The position numbers were made by a program, and so were the translations under genes. Positions 1 through 6,709 of a DNA stretch of 7,222 nt are shown piece after piece (the stretch's first letter is position 1; each line of letters starts with the position of its first letter). Source of the DNA: an uncultured Eubacterium sp. (GTDB taxonomy: Bacteria; Bacillota_A; Clostridia; Lachnospirales; Lachnospiraceae); NCBI GenBank assembly GCA_947653505.1, contig CANTHI010000187.1:1-7222 (forward strand). Reading direction: 5' to 3'. The notes beneath the pieces are model-generated. The model ran no database searches. It was not told the origin of the DNA and worked only from the letters and a program-made list of their open reading frames with translations.

Positions 1-310
1 TAATATTGGTTGTCGTTGCGGAAGAAAGCTCCTTCTTCGCCTTCTCAGCCGCCTTATATGCCTTTTCGAGTAAAATGTAAGAGATACCTTTTTCAATCGC
101 ATTTGTTTTTTGCAGATTTCCTGTTTTTACGTATAAAATTTCATAATGCCTGCGATACACAACACCTGAAGGTATCCGTCTTCTTCTTTCCGCCGGAGAT
201 ATTATGCTTATTTTATGACCATGTTTTATAAACTCACGAAGCAAATCTGCATAAATATCTGAAACATTGACAGATTTGTAAAATATCAGACTTAAAAATA
301 AAATATTCAT
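1..310 (-). CDS. GT4-like glycosyltransferase, N-terminal part, cut by left edge
   Basis: This is the first 103 codons of a gene that runs off the left edge. The protein starts MNILFLSLIFYKSVNVSDIY and continues with DLLREFIKHGHKISIISPAERR. A short beta strand, then an amphipathic helix ending in a GH and a second strand ending in SPAERR, is the usual opening of the GT-B Rossmann half in GT4 enzymes of Gram-positive polysaccharide clusters. The following KTGNLQKTNAIEKGIS stretch also fits that group as I remember it. It would add a sugar from a nucleotide donor to the lipid-linked acceptor made by the preceding PglC-type enzyme, at the inner face of the membrane. I chose the ATG at 310 because AGGG lies five bases upstream; an in-frame ATG at 355 would overlap the preceding stop and lacks a ribosome binding site. 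The catalytic C-terminal domain is not in view, so sugar specificity cannot be inferred. Confidence 0.75.
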   Translation of the reverse strand, partial: MNILFLSLIFYKSVNVSDIYADLLREFIKHGHKISIISPAERRRRIPSGVVYRRHYEILYVKTGNLQKTNAIEKGISYILLEKAYKAAEKAKKELSSATTTNI

Positions 311-344
311 ATCATCCCTGCCATGCAAACTATCACTTTTTTTA

Positions 345-989
345 CTAAATAACATCCTTACCTCTAAATTCATCCATTATTTCTGACGTTCCCGAATGAA
401 TGCCTTCTCTCTTAAAGACCTTGCACATAGTCTGTAAAATAATCTTCCAGTCCCCGGCAAATGTAATATGATCGACATATTCTGTATCATATGCAAATTT
501 TTCTTCCCACGAAATCGCGTTTCTTCCATTCACCTGAGCAAGCCCTGTAAGTCCCGGCCTTACTTCATGTCTTCGTCTCTGACTGCTGGTATATCTGTCC
601 AGATACCGGACAAGCAGCGGACGCGGCCCGACAAATGACATGTCCCCTTTTAAAATATTCCATAATTCCGGCAGCTCATCCAGAGAGCTTTCCCGCAGCT
701 TTTTTCCAAACGGCGTAAGCCTTTTTTCATCTGGCAGCAGATTTCCTTTACGATCTGCCTGGTCTGTCATACTTCTGAATTTATACAGCCGGAATATTTT
801 TTCTTTCCCTGTTGTCTCACTGATCCTTCCAGGCCTTTCTTGTATAAAAAGTACCGGGCTTCCTAATTTCAGGTGCACAAACACTGATACCAAAAGCAGC
901 ACAGGACTGCACAGTACAAGTCCGGTAAGCGCAAAAATAAAATCCTGTGGCCGTTTGATATACCTTTCATAAAATCTTTTTTTATGCAT
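345..989 (-). CDS. pglC: PglC-type monotopic phosphoglycosyl transferase (bacterial sugar transferase)
   Basis: The protein has 214 residues, the normal size of a small single-domain phosphoglycosyl transferase of the bacterial sugar transferase family (PF02397). It should transfer a phospho-sugar from a UDP-sugar to undecaprenyl phosphate, starting the glycan on the inner membrane face. Visible hallmarks: an N-terminal hydrophobic stretch (about 17-38) broken by Ser28-Pro29, as in the re-entrant membrane helix of PglC; the KFRSM motif near 70; the catalytic Asp104-Glu105 in SLDELPELWN; FVGPRP at 119-124; and RPGLTGLAQVNGRN near 144-157. There are no extra transmembrane helices as in WbaP or WcaJ enzymes. 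Its place after F-, E- and D-type genes points to UDP-N,N'-diacetylbacillosamine as donor (inference). The start is the ATG at 989, seven bases after AGGA; a TTG two codons upstream is less likely. GC is clearly lower than in the preceding genes. Confidence 0.93.
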   Translation of the reverse strand: MHKKRFYERYIKRPQDFIFALTGLVLCSPVLLLVSVFVHLKLGSPVLFIQERPGRISETTGKEKIFRLYKFRSMTDQADRKGNLLPDEKRLTPFGKKLRESSLDELPELWNILKGDMSFVGPRPLLVRYLDRYTSSQRRRHEVRPGLTGLAQVNGRNAISWEEKFAYDTEYVDHITFAGDWKIILQTMCKVFKREGIHSGTSEIMDEFRGKDVI

Positions 990-996
990 ATACAAT

Positions 997-1003
997 TCCT
1001 TTT
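997..1003 (-). promoter_or_regulatory. Ribosome binding site of the pglC-type gene
   Basis: Minus-strand AAAAGGA lies seven bases before the ATG at 989. This spacing favours the ATG over the in-frame TTG at 995. Confidence 0.7.
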
Positions 1004-1017
1004 ACATCCATAGCCAG

Positions 1018-1677
1018 CTAAAAAGCATTCCGCCGCCTGACTGGCTCTGCCGGCACGCCTACTGCTGTACAGTCATCCGGCAGATCACGAATCACAACAG
1101 CTCCAGCTCCGACAATTGTATTCCGTCCAACTTTTTTTCCCTGAATAATCTGTGAGCCTGCCCCCATTTCCACCTCCTGATGCAGCGTTGAACAGCCGGA
1201 AATATTGGCTCCTGGATAAATTGTCACAAAATCCTCCAGAATGGCATCATGCCCAACCGTACAACCCATACTTATTACTGCATGTCTGCCGATGGAAACG
1301 TCGACTGTGACGACAGATCCCGCACAAATGATGCTTCCCGCTCTAATGGATACAGAATCAGACACCGCTGCGTCCGGATCCACAAGAACTGCAAACCGGA
1401 TATTTCCAAAGCCAGCTACTCTTTCCACAGTCTGTTTTCTGACTGCAGCCGCACCGATGGCACATACTGTCCATATCTCCTGTGTGCATGTCTTTAACAT
1501 CTCACAGCCGCCGATCACTGGATATCTTCCCGCCAGTGTTCCATGCTTTGATATATCGTCATCCAGAAACCCCTGTATCTCCCATACGGGTTCCTGCCTG
1601 CAATTGTTAATCCTTTCAATCAGCCATGCCGTCTCTCTGCCAAGACCACCTGCGCCGATGATATAAATCTTCTTCAT
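1018..1677 (-). CDS. pglD: PglD-type UDP-4-amino-sugar N-acetyltransferase (left-handed beta-helix)
   Basis: The 219-residue protein has two parts. Residues 1-90 form a Rossmann-like domain with the glycine loop IGAGGLGRE (7-15), which in this family binds the UDP-sugar. Residues about 95-210 show hexapeptide repeats of a left-handed beta-helix acetyltransferase (SVSIRAGSIICAG, HAVISMGCTVGHDAILEDF, VGRNTIVGAGAVV). His143 in VGHD aligns with the catalytic base His125 of Campylobacter PglD. The family (PglD, NeuD, PerB) uses acetyl-CoA to acetylate an amino or hydroxyl group. Because it follows an aminotransferase, acetylation of the 4-amino group to give UDP-diNAcBac is the likely job. At the position of the second active-site His of PglD (His134) there is Thr152, as in many broader family members as I recall. 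The start is the ATG at 1677, directly behind GGGGAGGA; the ATG at 1695 has no such site. The gap to the upstream stop is 35 bases. An O-acetyltransferase role is the main alternative. Confidence 0.9.
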   Translation of the reverse strand: MKKIYIIGAGGLGRETAWLIERINNCRQEPVWEIQGFLDDDISKHGTLAGRYPVIGGCEMLKTCTQEIWTVCAIGAAAVRKQTVERVAGFGNIRFAVLVDPDAAVSDSVSIRAGSIICAGSVVTVDVSIGRHAVISMGCTVGHDAILEDFVTIYPGANISGCSTLHQEVEMGAGSQIIQGKKVGRNTIVGAGAVVIRDLPDDCTAVGVPAEPVRRRNAF

Positions 1678-1680
1678 ATC

Positions 1681-1688
1681 TCCTCCCC
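1681..1688 (-). promoter_or_regulatory. Ribosome binding site of the pglD-type gene
   Basis: A near-perfect GGGGAGGA on the minus strand ends three bases before the ATG at 1677. It overlaps the codons after the alternative ATG at 1695 and so rules that longer start out in practice. Confidence 0.85.
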
Positions 1689-1712
1689 GCATCATGCTGT
1701 ACTACTATTGCT

Positions 1713-2846
1713 TTAAAAGCAGCTCCGGATAATCTCAATCACCTCATCCTGCACCTGCCCGCTCATCTTAATATCACTCGGCAGACAAAGCCCTCTTTCA
1801 AAAATATCCTTCCCGACATCCACGCCTTCCTCCCTCGTCACATACGCGCATCCGGCAAATACCGGCTGCAGGTGCATCGGCTTCCAGACCGGCCTTGCCT
1901 CAGCGTTGTACTCCCTTAGCTTTTGCCTTACCGCATCCGGCGTCACGCTGCATTCTTTTCCGATTAAGATACAGCTCAGCCAGAAATTCGGCTGCGCGCA
2001 TTCCGGATACGGATTCATGCAGACTGGCAGTCCTTTTAGTCCTTCCTCATAGCGGCGGTAGATCTCCCGCTTGCGCCTGATATGTTCCGCAAGGTGCAGC
2101 AGCTGTCCCCTGCCGATGCCTGCCAGTATGTTTGACATCCGGTAGTTGTACCCGATCTCACGGTGCTCGTACCACGGCGCGTTTTCCCGTGCCTGTGTCG
2201 ACCAGAACCTTGCTTTTAGCGCTGCGTCGCCGTCGTCGGTTAACAGCATGCCCCCGCCGGAGGTTGTGATGATTTTATTTCCGTTAAAGCTGATGGCATT
2301 ATACGTGCCAAATGTGCCCGTCTGTCTTCCCTTATAGGAAGCGCCCAGTGATTCTGCCGCATCTTCGATCAGAATGGCGCCGTTTGCGTCGCAGACCTCC
2401 CGGATTTCATCCAGTCTGGCCGGCGTGCCATAGAGGTTTGCGGCAATGACCGCTTTTGTATCCGGATATAAAAGGAAAGCCCGTTTTAAAGCTTCGGGAT
2501 CCATGTTCCAGCTCTCCCGTTCTTCGTCGATAAAGACCTGTACCCCTTTTTCATAGGACACCGGATTGACTGTCGCCGCAAAGGTCATATCCGAGCAGAA
2601 CACCCTGTCCCCCTGCGTAATGCCTGCCAGCTTTACAGCCAGATGCAGGGCGGCAGTCGCTGTGGAAAGAGCTACCGCATAACGGCATCCTGTCAGCTGG
2701 CAGATTTCCCGCTCCAGCCCTTCCAGATTTGCGCCTACCGTGGATACCCAGTTTGTGTCAAAAGCCTCTTTTACATACATCTGTTCTTCTTCGTGCATCG
2801 TAGGGGAAGACAGCCATACTTTTTCTTTGAATCTTTTTAGCGACAT
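1713..2846 (-). CDS. pglE: PglE-type PLP-dependent UDP-4-keto-sugar aminotransferase
   Basis: The 377-residue protein belongs to the DegT/DnrJ/EryC1/StrS aminotransferases, soluble PLP enzymes that convert a 4-keto nucleotide sugar to a 4-amino sugar with glutamate as donor. Visible marks: KVWLSSPTMHEEE at the N-terminus, ALSTATAALHLA (59-70) in the cofactor phosphate region, EDAAESLGASYKG (161-173) with Asp162 for the pyridine nitrogen, SFNGNKIITTSGGGM (186-200) with Lys191 as the Schiff-base lysine, and a C-terminal LCLPSDIKMSG. The sequence SFNGNKIITTSGGGM is very close to that of Campylobacter PglE as I recall it, which favours the bacillosamine branch over the PseC type. I chose the ATG at 2846 because AGAGGA lies five bases upstream; extending to 2975 would overlap the preceding gene by about 100 bases and add a low-complexity, non-family head. 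The gap to the dehydratase stop is 29 bases. Confidence 0.93.
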   Translation of the reverse strand: MSLKRFKEKVWLSSPTMHEEEQMYVKEAFDTNWVSTVGANLEGLEREICQLTGCRYAVALSTATAALHLAVKLAGITQGDRVFCSDMTFAATVNPVSYEKGVQVFIDEERESWNMDPEALKRAFLLYPDTKAVIAANLYGTPARLDEIREVCDANGAILIEDAAESLGASYKGRQTGTFGTYNAISFNGNKIITTSGGGMLLTDDGDAALKARFWSTQARENAPWYEHREIGYNYRMSNILAGIGRGQLLHLAEHIRRKREIYRRYEEGLKGLPVCMNPYPECAQPNFWLSCILIGKECSVTPDAVRQKLREYNAEARPVWKPMHLQPVFAGCAYVTREEGVDVGKDIFERGLCLPSDIKMSGQVQDEVIEIIRSCF

Positions 2847-2851
2847 TTTTT

Positions 2852-2857
2852 TCCTCT
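2852..2857 (-). promoter_or_regulatory. Ribosome binding site of the pglE-type gene
   Basis: Minus-strand AGAGGA lies five bases before the ATG at 2846. It decides the start and removes the apparent overlap with the upstream dehydratase gene. Confidence 0.8.
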
Positions 2858-2875
2858 CAAATCTTATTTTTAACT

Positions 2876-4813
2876 TTACTCCCGGTACTGGTAGGAAGGT
2901 ACGATTTCCTGTACTTTCCTTCGAATCTGGCAGCTGTCCTCCTTCATTGCCTTTTGCAGGCTGTCCAGCTGGCATGCAAATCTTTCCTCATCAAATTCGA
3001 TCGGTTTTCCGATAAAAATCAGATGATTTTCCGTACTCTGCAGTCCTTCTTCGTCCATCAGCAGCTCTTCGTACAGCTTTTCGCCCGGTCGCAGTCCGGT
3101 AAAGCGGATTTCAATATCCTCACCCGCACGGTATCCGGACAGCCGGATCAGCTTTTCTGCCAGATCTGCAATTTTTACGGATTCTCCCATATCCAGCACA
3201 AAAATCTCCCCGCCTCTGGCGTAGGCTCCGGCCTGCAGCACCAGCGCCACAGCTTCCGGAATGGTCATAAAATACCGGATTATGTCCGGATGCGTGACCG
3301 TGACGGGCCCGCCTGCCGCGATCTGCTTTTTAAACAAAGGGATCACGCTGCCGTTGCTGCCCAGCACGTTTCCAAAACGGACGGCTACAAACTCCGTCCC
3401 GTACCGGTGATTCATCATCTGTATGATCATCTCGCAGATGCGCTTGGAAGCTCCCATAATATTCGTCGGATTTACCGCTTTATCCGTGGAAATCAGCACA
3501 AACCGTCTGACGCCGCAGATTCCGGCAGCCTCCGCAGTCTTATAGGTTCCGAATACATTATTTTTTACCGCTTCATTCGGGCTGTCCTCCATCAGCGGTA
3601 CATGCTTGTGTGCCGCCGCGTGATAGACGACAGCCGGACGGTAGGTTTCCATAATGGTCCGCATCCGGTGGGTATTGCGCACGGATGCGATCAGTACGGC
3701 CAGATCCAGATCCGGATAATCATGCTTTAGCTCCTGCTGGATCTCATAGGCGTTGTTTTCATAAATATCCACAATGACCAGTCTGCCCGCCTGATGTTTG
3801 GCCAGCTGTCGGCACAGCTCACTGCCGATCGAGCCTCCGCCTCCCGTCACAAGCACGGTCTGGCCTTTGACATAACCTAAGATTTCTTCCAGATTTACCT
3901 GAATCTGATCCCTGCCGAGCAGATCTTCAATATTTACCTCCCGCAGCTGCGAAACACTGACTTCCCCGTTGATCAGCTGGTAAGTCCCTGGCAGGATGCG
4001 CAGCTCGCATCCTGTCTGCTGGCAGATATCCACGATGCTGCGGATCGTCTTTTTGGACGCCGTCGGTATGGCAATCACAATCTTTTCGATTTCATATTCC
4101 CGCACCGCGTCCGGTATCCGGCTGCGTCCGCCGACTACCGGACAGCCCTGGATATATTTTCCCTGCTTCGCCGGACTGTCGTCAATAAAACACCGTACCT
4201 GCTGCGTCACATATCTGCTCAGACGTATTTCTTTTAAAATGGCCGCTCCCGCATCCCCGGCGCCAACGACCATCACATTTGCCGTGCTTTCTTTGGCCGA
4301 ACCGTATCCATTGCGGAAAAACCGGAAGAAGCGGTATCCAAAACGGATGCAGATCTCAAACGACATCAAAAGCAGAATATACAGCACATAATAACTGCGC
4401 GGCATACGAAGCCCTGCCAGATGCATGCCCGCAAACTGCAGTATCCCGGATATCACAACCGCGAATACAACATTGCACAGCTCCTGCACACTCGCATATT
4501 TCCACAGACTCGTATACAGCCGCAGCAGATAAAATACAACGATTGTACAGACGATACTGACTGGCAGATAGCGGTAGGCAGTTTCCACATAAACCGGCTC
4601 GATTTTAAAAATACGCATTTCATAGCGGATAAGCAGCGCCAGAAAGCTGGATACATAGACCGCCAGAAGATCAGACAGTACCAGCAGCCCTGCCCTTGCC
4701 CGCATTCCTGTATCTGTATGCCATCCCGCATGACGGTGTTGATTCCTTTTTTCCATATGTCCGTCTTTTGTACCCCTTTTATATTCCTGATACCGTTTTG
4801 TCTGATCCTTCAC
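2876..4813 (-). CDS. pglF: PglF-type membrane-bound UDP-GlcNAc 4,6-dehydratase
   Basis: The protein has up to 645 residues, in the PglF/WbpM/CapD family (extended SDR with a membrane N-terminus). About four membrane segments are visible (41-64, 82-99, 111-133, 140-160). A first Rossmann domain follows (GAGDAG, 184-189; CoA-binding-like region of unclear function). Then comes the catalytic SDR domain: VTGGGGSIGSE for NAD(P) from 322, HAAAHKHVPLMED near 398-410, and Thr443-Asp444-Lys445 in STDKAVNP. In the usual YxxxK place stands Met453-x3-Lys457 (NIMGASK). Met instead of Tyr marks the large retaining 4,6-dehydratases (PglF, WbpM) rather than PseB/FlaA1, so the product should be UDP-4-keto-6-deoxy-GlcNAc. 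The start is uncertain: the GTG at 4813 gives the longest form, while the ATG at 4756 removes 19 residues; both have only weak upstream GGA. The wzz-type stop is 41 bases upstream of the GTG. Confidence 0.93.
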   Translation of the reverse strand: MKDQTKRYQEYKRGTKDGHMEKRNQHRHAGWHTDTGMRARAGLLVLSDLLAVYVSSFLALLIRYEMRIFKIEPVYVETAYRYLPVSIVCTIVVFYLLRLYTSLWKYASVQELCNVVFAVVISGILQFAGMHLAGLRMPRSYYVLYILLLMSFEICIRFGYRFFRFFRNGYGSAKESTANVMVVGAGDAGAAILKEIRLSRYVTQQVRCFIDDSPAKQGKYIQGCPVVGGRSRIPDAVREYEIEKIVIAIPTASKKTIRSIVDICQQTGCELRILPGTYQLINGEVSVSQLREVNIEDLLGRDQIQVNLEEILGYVKGQTVLVTGGGGSIGSELCRQLAKHQAGRLVIVDIYENNAYEIQQELKHDYPDLDLAVLIASVRNTHRMRTIMETYRPAVVYHAAAHKHVPLMEDSPNEAVKNNVFGTYKTAEAAGICGVRRFVLISTDKAVNPTNIMGASKRICEMIIQMMNHRYGTEFVAVRFGNVLGSNGSVIPLFKKQIAAGGPVTVTHPDIIRYFMTIPEAVALVLQAGAYARGGEIFVLDMGESVKIADLAEKLIRLSGYRAGEDIEIRFTGLRPGEKLYEELLMDEEGLQSTENHLIFIGKPIEFDEERFACQLDSLQKAMKEDSCQIRRKVQEIVPSYQYRE

Positions 4814-4854
4814 CCGGATCCGGTTCTGTTTTTATCATCCGGTTCCTGCGATAC

Positions 4855-6273
4855 TTAGATCACCGCTGCTCCCAGTACCGGAATATTATTTTCCAGACAG
4901 AACTGCATCGTATCGTCCACTGTATGGCAGGACGTCGCTTTCAGCCCGCAGACCAGCAAAACCGCCTGCGTCTGTGTCAGCAGCCCGCTGTCCCATAGTT
5001 TCGGATTTGCGCTCAGATTCTCAGCCAGCTGTACCTGAATCCGGTCTTCCTGCAACATCCGGTCTTCCTGCAGCTGCCGGATCCACTGTTCCAGGGCCGC
5101 CTGTTCCTTTTCTGCAAAAGAAGTATCTACAGCCATACAAAGCTGTGTAATACCCTGTCTGCCGCACAGCAGCCGGATACGTCCGGTCGTCTGCGCCTGC
5201 CGCAGACTGCCGTAAAAAGGAATGGCATAATGACGCCGGAACTCCCGGGCGCTGTGCACCACGTCCTGCAGCATATACCAGCAGGCATAGGCCGCAGCAT
5301 ACAGCAATGCGCCTCCTAAAAATCCAAAGCAGACAGCCACAACGCTGATGCTTCCTTTTGCGGCAGCTTCCTGTGGCTCTTTTTCTGCTTCCGGCTTCTG
5401 TCCGGACGGTTCCGTCTGCTTCTGTCCGGCAGCGGTTCCAGACTCCAGCAGCGTTTTCAGGCTTGCGCGGTCTGTTGCCAGCAGCGTCTGTTTTTCCCGC
5501 TGCTGCGCCAGCAGGGTGCTGTCTACGCGTTCACCCGCCGTATGCTCCAGCAGCGTCAGTTTATGACTGCCGCAGTCTTTTTTTACTTTTTGACTGTATT
5601 CCTGCAGTACATTCTGCAGGTCTGTGGCAAGCCTTTCTGCCATCTGGTCATCCTGTCCTGTCACTGTGACCTGGAGCACAACGGCTGACAGTGTCTGCGT
5701 CTGTTCCTCACTCTGATAGGAACTGCCCGCCTTCTGCGCAGGCGTTATCAGCTCCGCAAGATAACTGCTTTCAATCTGCTTCATGGAAGCGTCAGACTTT
5801 TTCACCGCATCCGCCGCCCCGTATGTAAGAAACCCCAGATAATTTTCCATAATCTTCTGCACTTTGTGGCTCTGCGCGTCTTCTATGGCAAACAGCAGAT
5901 TTCTGCTGTCTTTATGAAACGGATCCACCTGCATCAGTACAGAGTTTTCCAGATATGTTTCCAGCCTCTTTATATTTTCCCGCAGCTGGACAATCCGTGC
6001 CTCGTTCTGCTTCTGCTGTTCTTTCGTCAGCGGCGCTTTGCTCTCTCCAGCCGCCGTCTGTGTTGTGGTCTGTGTGGCTGCTTCCTCCCATGCGGCTTCC
6101 GACACCTGTATGGGATGGCTCCTGCTGTAAAAGAAGCTTCCTCCGCCAGCCAGAACCGCTGCCGTAAGCCCGCAGGCCAGAATTTTTTTCCACTGCGTCC
6201 GCAGGCTGGCGGACAATTCCAAAAGATCAATTTCCGCCTCCTGCGTCCGCTTCCAGGAACACTCCTGATTCAT
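4855..6273 (-). CDS. Wzz-like polysaccharide chain-length protein with degenerate BY-kinase-like C-terminus
   Basis: The 472-residue protein begins with a Wzz-type N-terminus (IDLLELSASLRTQWKKIL, from 15), a first membrane helix (about 30-48) and a long polar, partly coiled-coil extracellular part (about 50-305, rich in Gln, Glu and Ala). A second membrane helix follows (about 308-334). After it, DVVHSAREFRRHYAIPFYGSL (337-357) resembles the linker that precedes BY-kinase domains in Wzc/CapA-CapB systems. The end (TQAVLLVCGLKA near 435-446 and NNIPVLGAAVI at 462-472) resembles the last strands of that kinase fold. No GxxxxGK[ST] Walker A motif and no C-terminal tyrosine cluster are present, and the domain is only about 110 residues. 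It probably controls polymer length or export as a Wzy co-polymerase without kinase activity of its own. The start is the ATG at 6273, eight bases after AAGGAG. The canonical proline-rich motif before the second helix is poorly preserved. Confidence 0.82.
   Translation of the reverse strand: MNQECSWKRTQEAEIDLLELSASLRTQWKKILACGLTAAVLAGGGSFFYSRSHPIQVSEAAWEEAATQTTTQTAAGESKAPLTKEQQKQNEARIVQLRENIKRLETYLENSVLMQVDPFHKDSRNLLFAIEDAQSHKVQKIMENYLGFLTYGAADAVKKSDASMKQIESSYLAELITPAQKAGSSYQSEEQTQTLSAVVLQVTVTGQDDQMAERLATDLQNVLQEYSQKVKKDCGSHKLTLLEHTAGERVDSTLLAQQREKQTLLATDRASLKTLLESGTAAGQKQTEPSGQKPEAEKEPQEAAAKGSISVVAVCFGFLGGALLYAAAYACWYMLQDVVHSAREFRRHYAIPFYGSLRQAQTTGRIRLLCGRQGITQLCMAVDTSFAEKEQAALEQWIRQLQEDRMLQEDRIQVQLAENLSANPKLWDSGLLTQTQAVLLVCGLKATSCHTVDDTMQFCLENNIPVLGAAVI
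5039..5074 (-). repeat. 18-base tandem repeat inside the wzz-like gene
   Basis: Two adjacent 18-base units (5039-5056 and 5057-5074) differ at one base (17/18). They encode LQEDRM followed by LQEDRI near residues 401-412, so the reading frame is kept. It looks like a recent in-frame duplication in the C-terminal domain. Confidence 0.8.
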
Positions 6274-6296
6274 ACTTCAGTCTCCTTTTTATTTTC

Positions 6297-6324
6297 ATCC
6301 GGTTGGTATGTTATCCGGTATGTT
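6297..6324. repeat. Imperfect direct repeat in the regulator-wzz gap
   Basis: On the plus strand ATCCGGTTGGTATGTT (6297-6312) is followed at once by ATCCGGTATGTT (6313-6324), the same unit less four bases. It sits in the 64-base gap between the regulator and the wzz-like gene, upstream of the latter's AAGGAG. It may be chance or a small operator or translation element; no function can be shown. Confidence 0.4.
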
Positions 6325-6337
6325 TTCCTGATGATGG

Positions 6338-6673
6338 TCAGGCCTCATTCATAATCTCTGCTACAGACTTCATAATCCGGATATACATGGAATAGCTGTC
6401 CGCGTCTTTGGATGCGGAAGATGGATTCCACATATCCCGTATGGCATTGGATGGATGCGCCTCGCCCCAGAGCAGTTCATCTGCATCCGACTCCAGCGCC
6501 ATGCAGATATTTACAAAAGTTTCCAGACTCATAATCCGCGAACCGCGTTCAATATGTCCCAGAAAGGACATGCAGATACCGCTTTTTTTTGCAAGCATGT
6601 CCTGCGACCATCCTTTTGCTTTTCGCACCTGCCGGATCCGCATACCCAGTTTTTTATAATCCAGTTCCCTCAT
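6338..6673 (-). CDS. XRE-family helix-turn-helix transcriptional regulator, first gene of the operon
   Basis: The 111-residue protein carries an HTH_3 (Cro/C1-type) DNA-binding domain over residues about 10-67: LGMRIRQVRKAKGWSQDMLA (helices 1 and 2), KSGICMSFLGHIERGSR (recognition helix with the usual IERG) and SLETFVNICMALESDADELL (helices 4 and 5). The remaining 44 residues show no domain I recognise; the last helix (YIRIMKSVAEIMNEA) could serve dimerisation. As the first gene before the polysaccharide genes it is likely an operon-specific or self-acting regulator (inference). The start is the ATG at 6673, five bases after GGAGG. Longer in-frame starts at 6685 and 6721 have no ribosome binding site, and the 6721 one lies inside the upstream hairpin. 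The two 26-base sites upstream (6730-6755, 7020-7045) are possible targets, though a recombinase could use them instead. Confidence 0.9.
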   Translation of the reverse strand: MRELDYKKLGMRIRQVRKAKGWSQDMLAKKSGICMSFLGHIERGSRIMSLETFVNICMALESDADELLWGEAHPSNAIRDMWNPSSASKDADSYSMYIRIMKSVAEIMNEA

Positions 6674-6676
6674 AGT

Positions 6677-6683
6677 CTCCTCC
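6677..6683 (-). promoter_or_regulatory. Ribosome binding site of the XRE regulator gene
   Basis: Minus-strand GGAGGAG ends three bases before the ATG at 6673. It fixes the start and leaves the leader hairpin (6710-6768) outside the coding region. Confidence 0.85.
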
Positions 6684-6709
6684 ATTACAGCAGCTGTATG
6701 CTTTCCTGT

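Noticed and set aside
10..231. Plus-strand open frame at the left edge
   Set aside because: It is antisense to the clearly recognisable glycosyltransferase start and resembles no protein family.
2847..2975. Longer start for the aminotransferase gene
   Set aside because: It would overlap the dehydratase gene by about 100 bases and add a non-family sequence, while an excellent ribosome binding site lies before the ATG at 2846.
2954..3730. Long open frame on the plus strand (258 codons)
   Set aside because: It is antisense to the dehydratase gene, has no ribosome binding site or recognisable domain, and is rich in His, Arg and Gln as expected of a shadow frame.
6327..6342. Small hairpin CCTGA-6-TCAGG at the end of the regulator gene
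   Set aside because: The five-base stem is not followed by a U-tract on either strand, so it is not a terminator.
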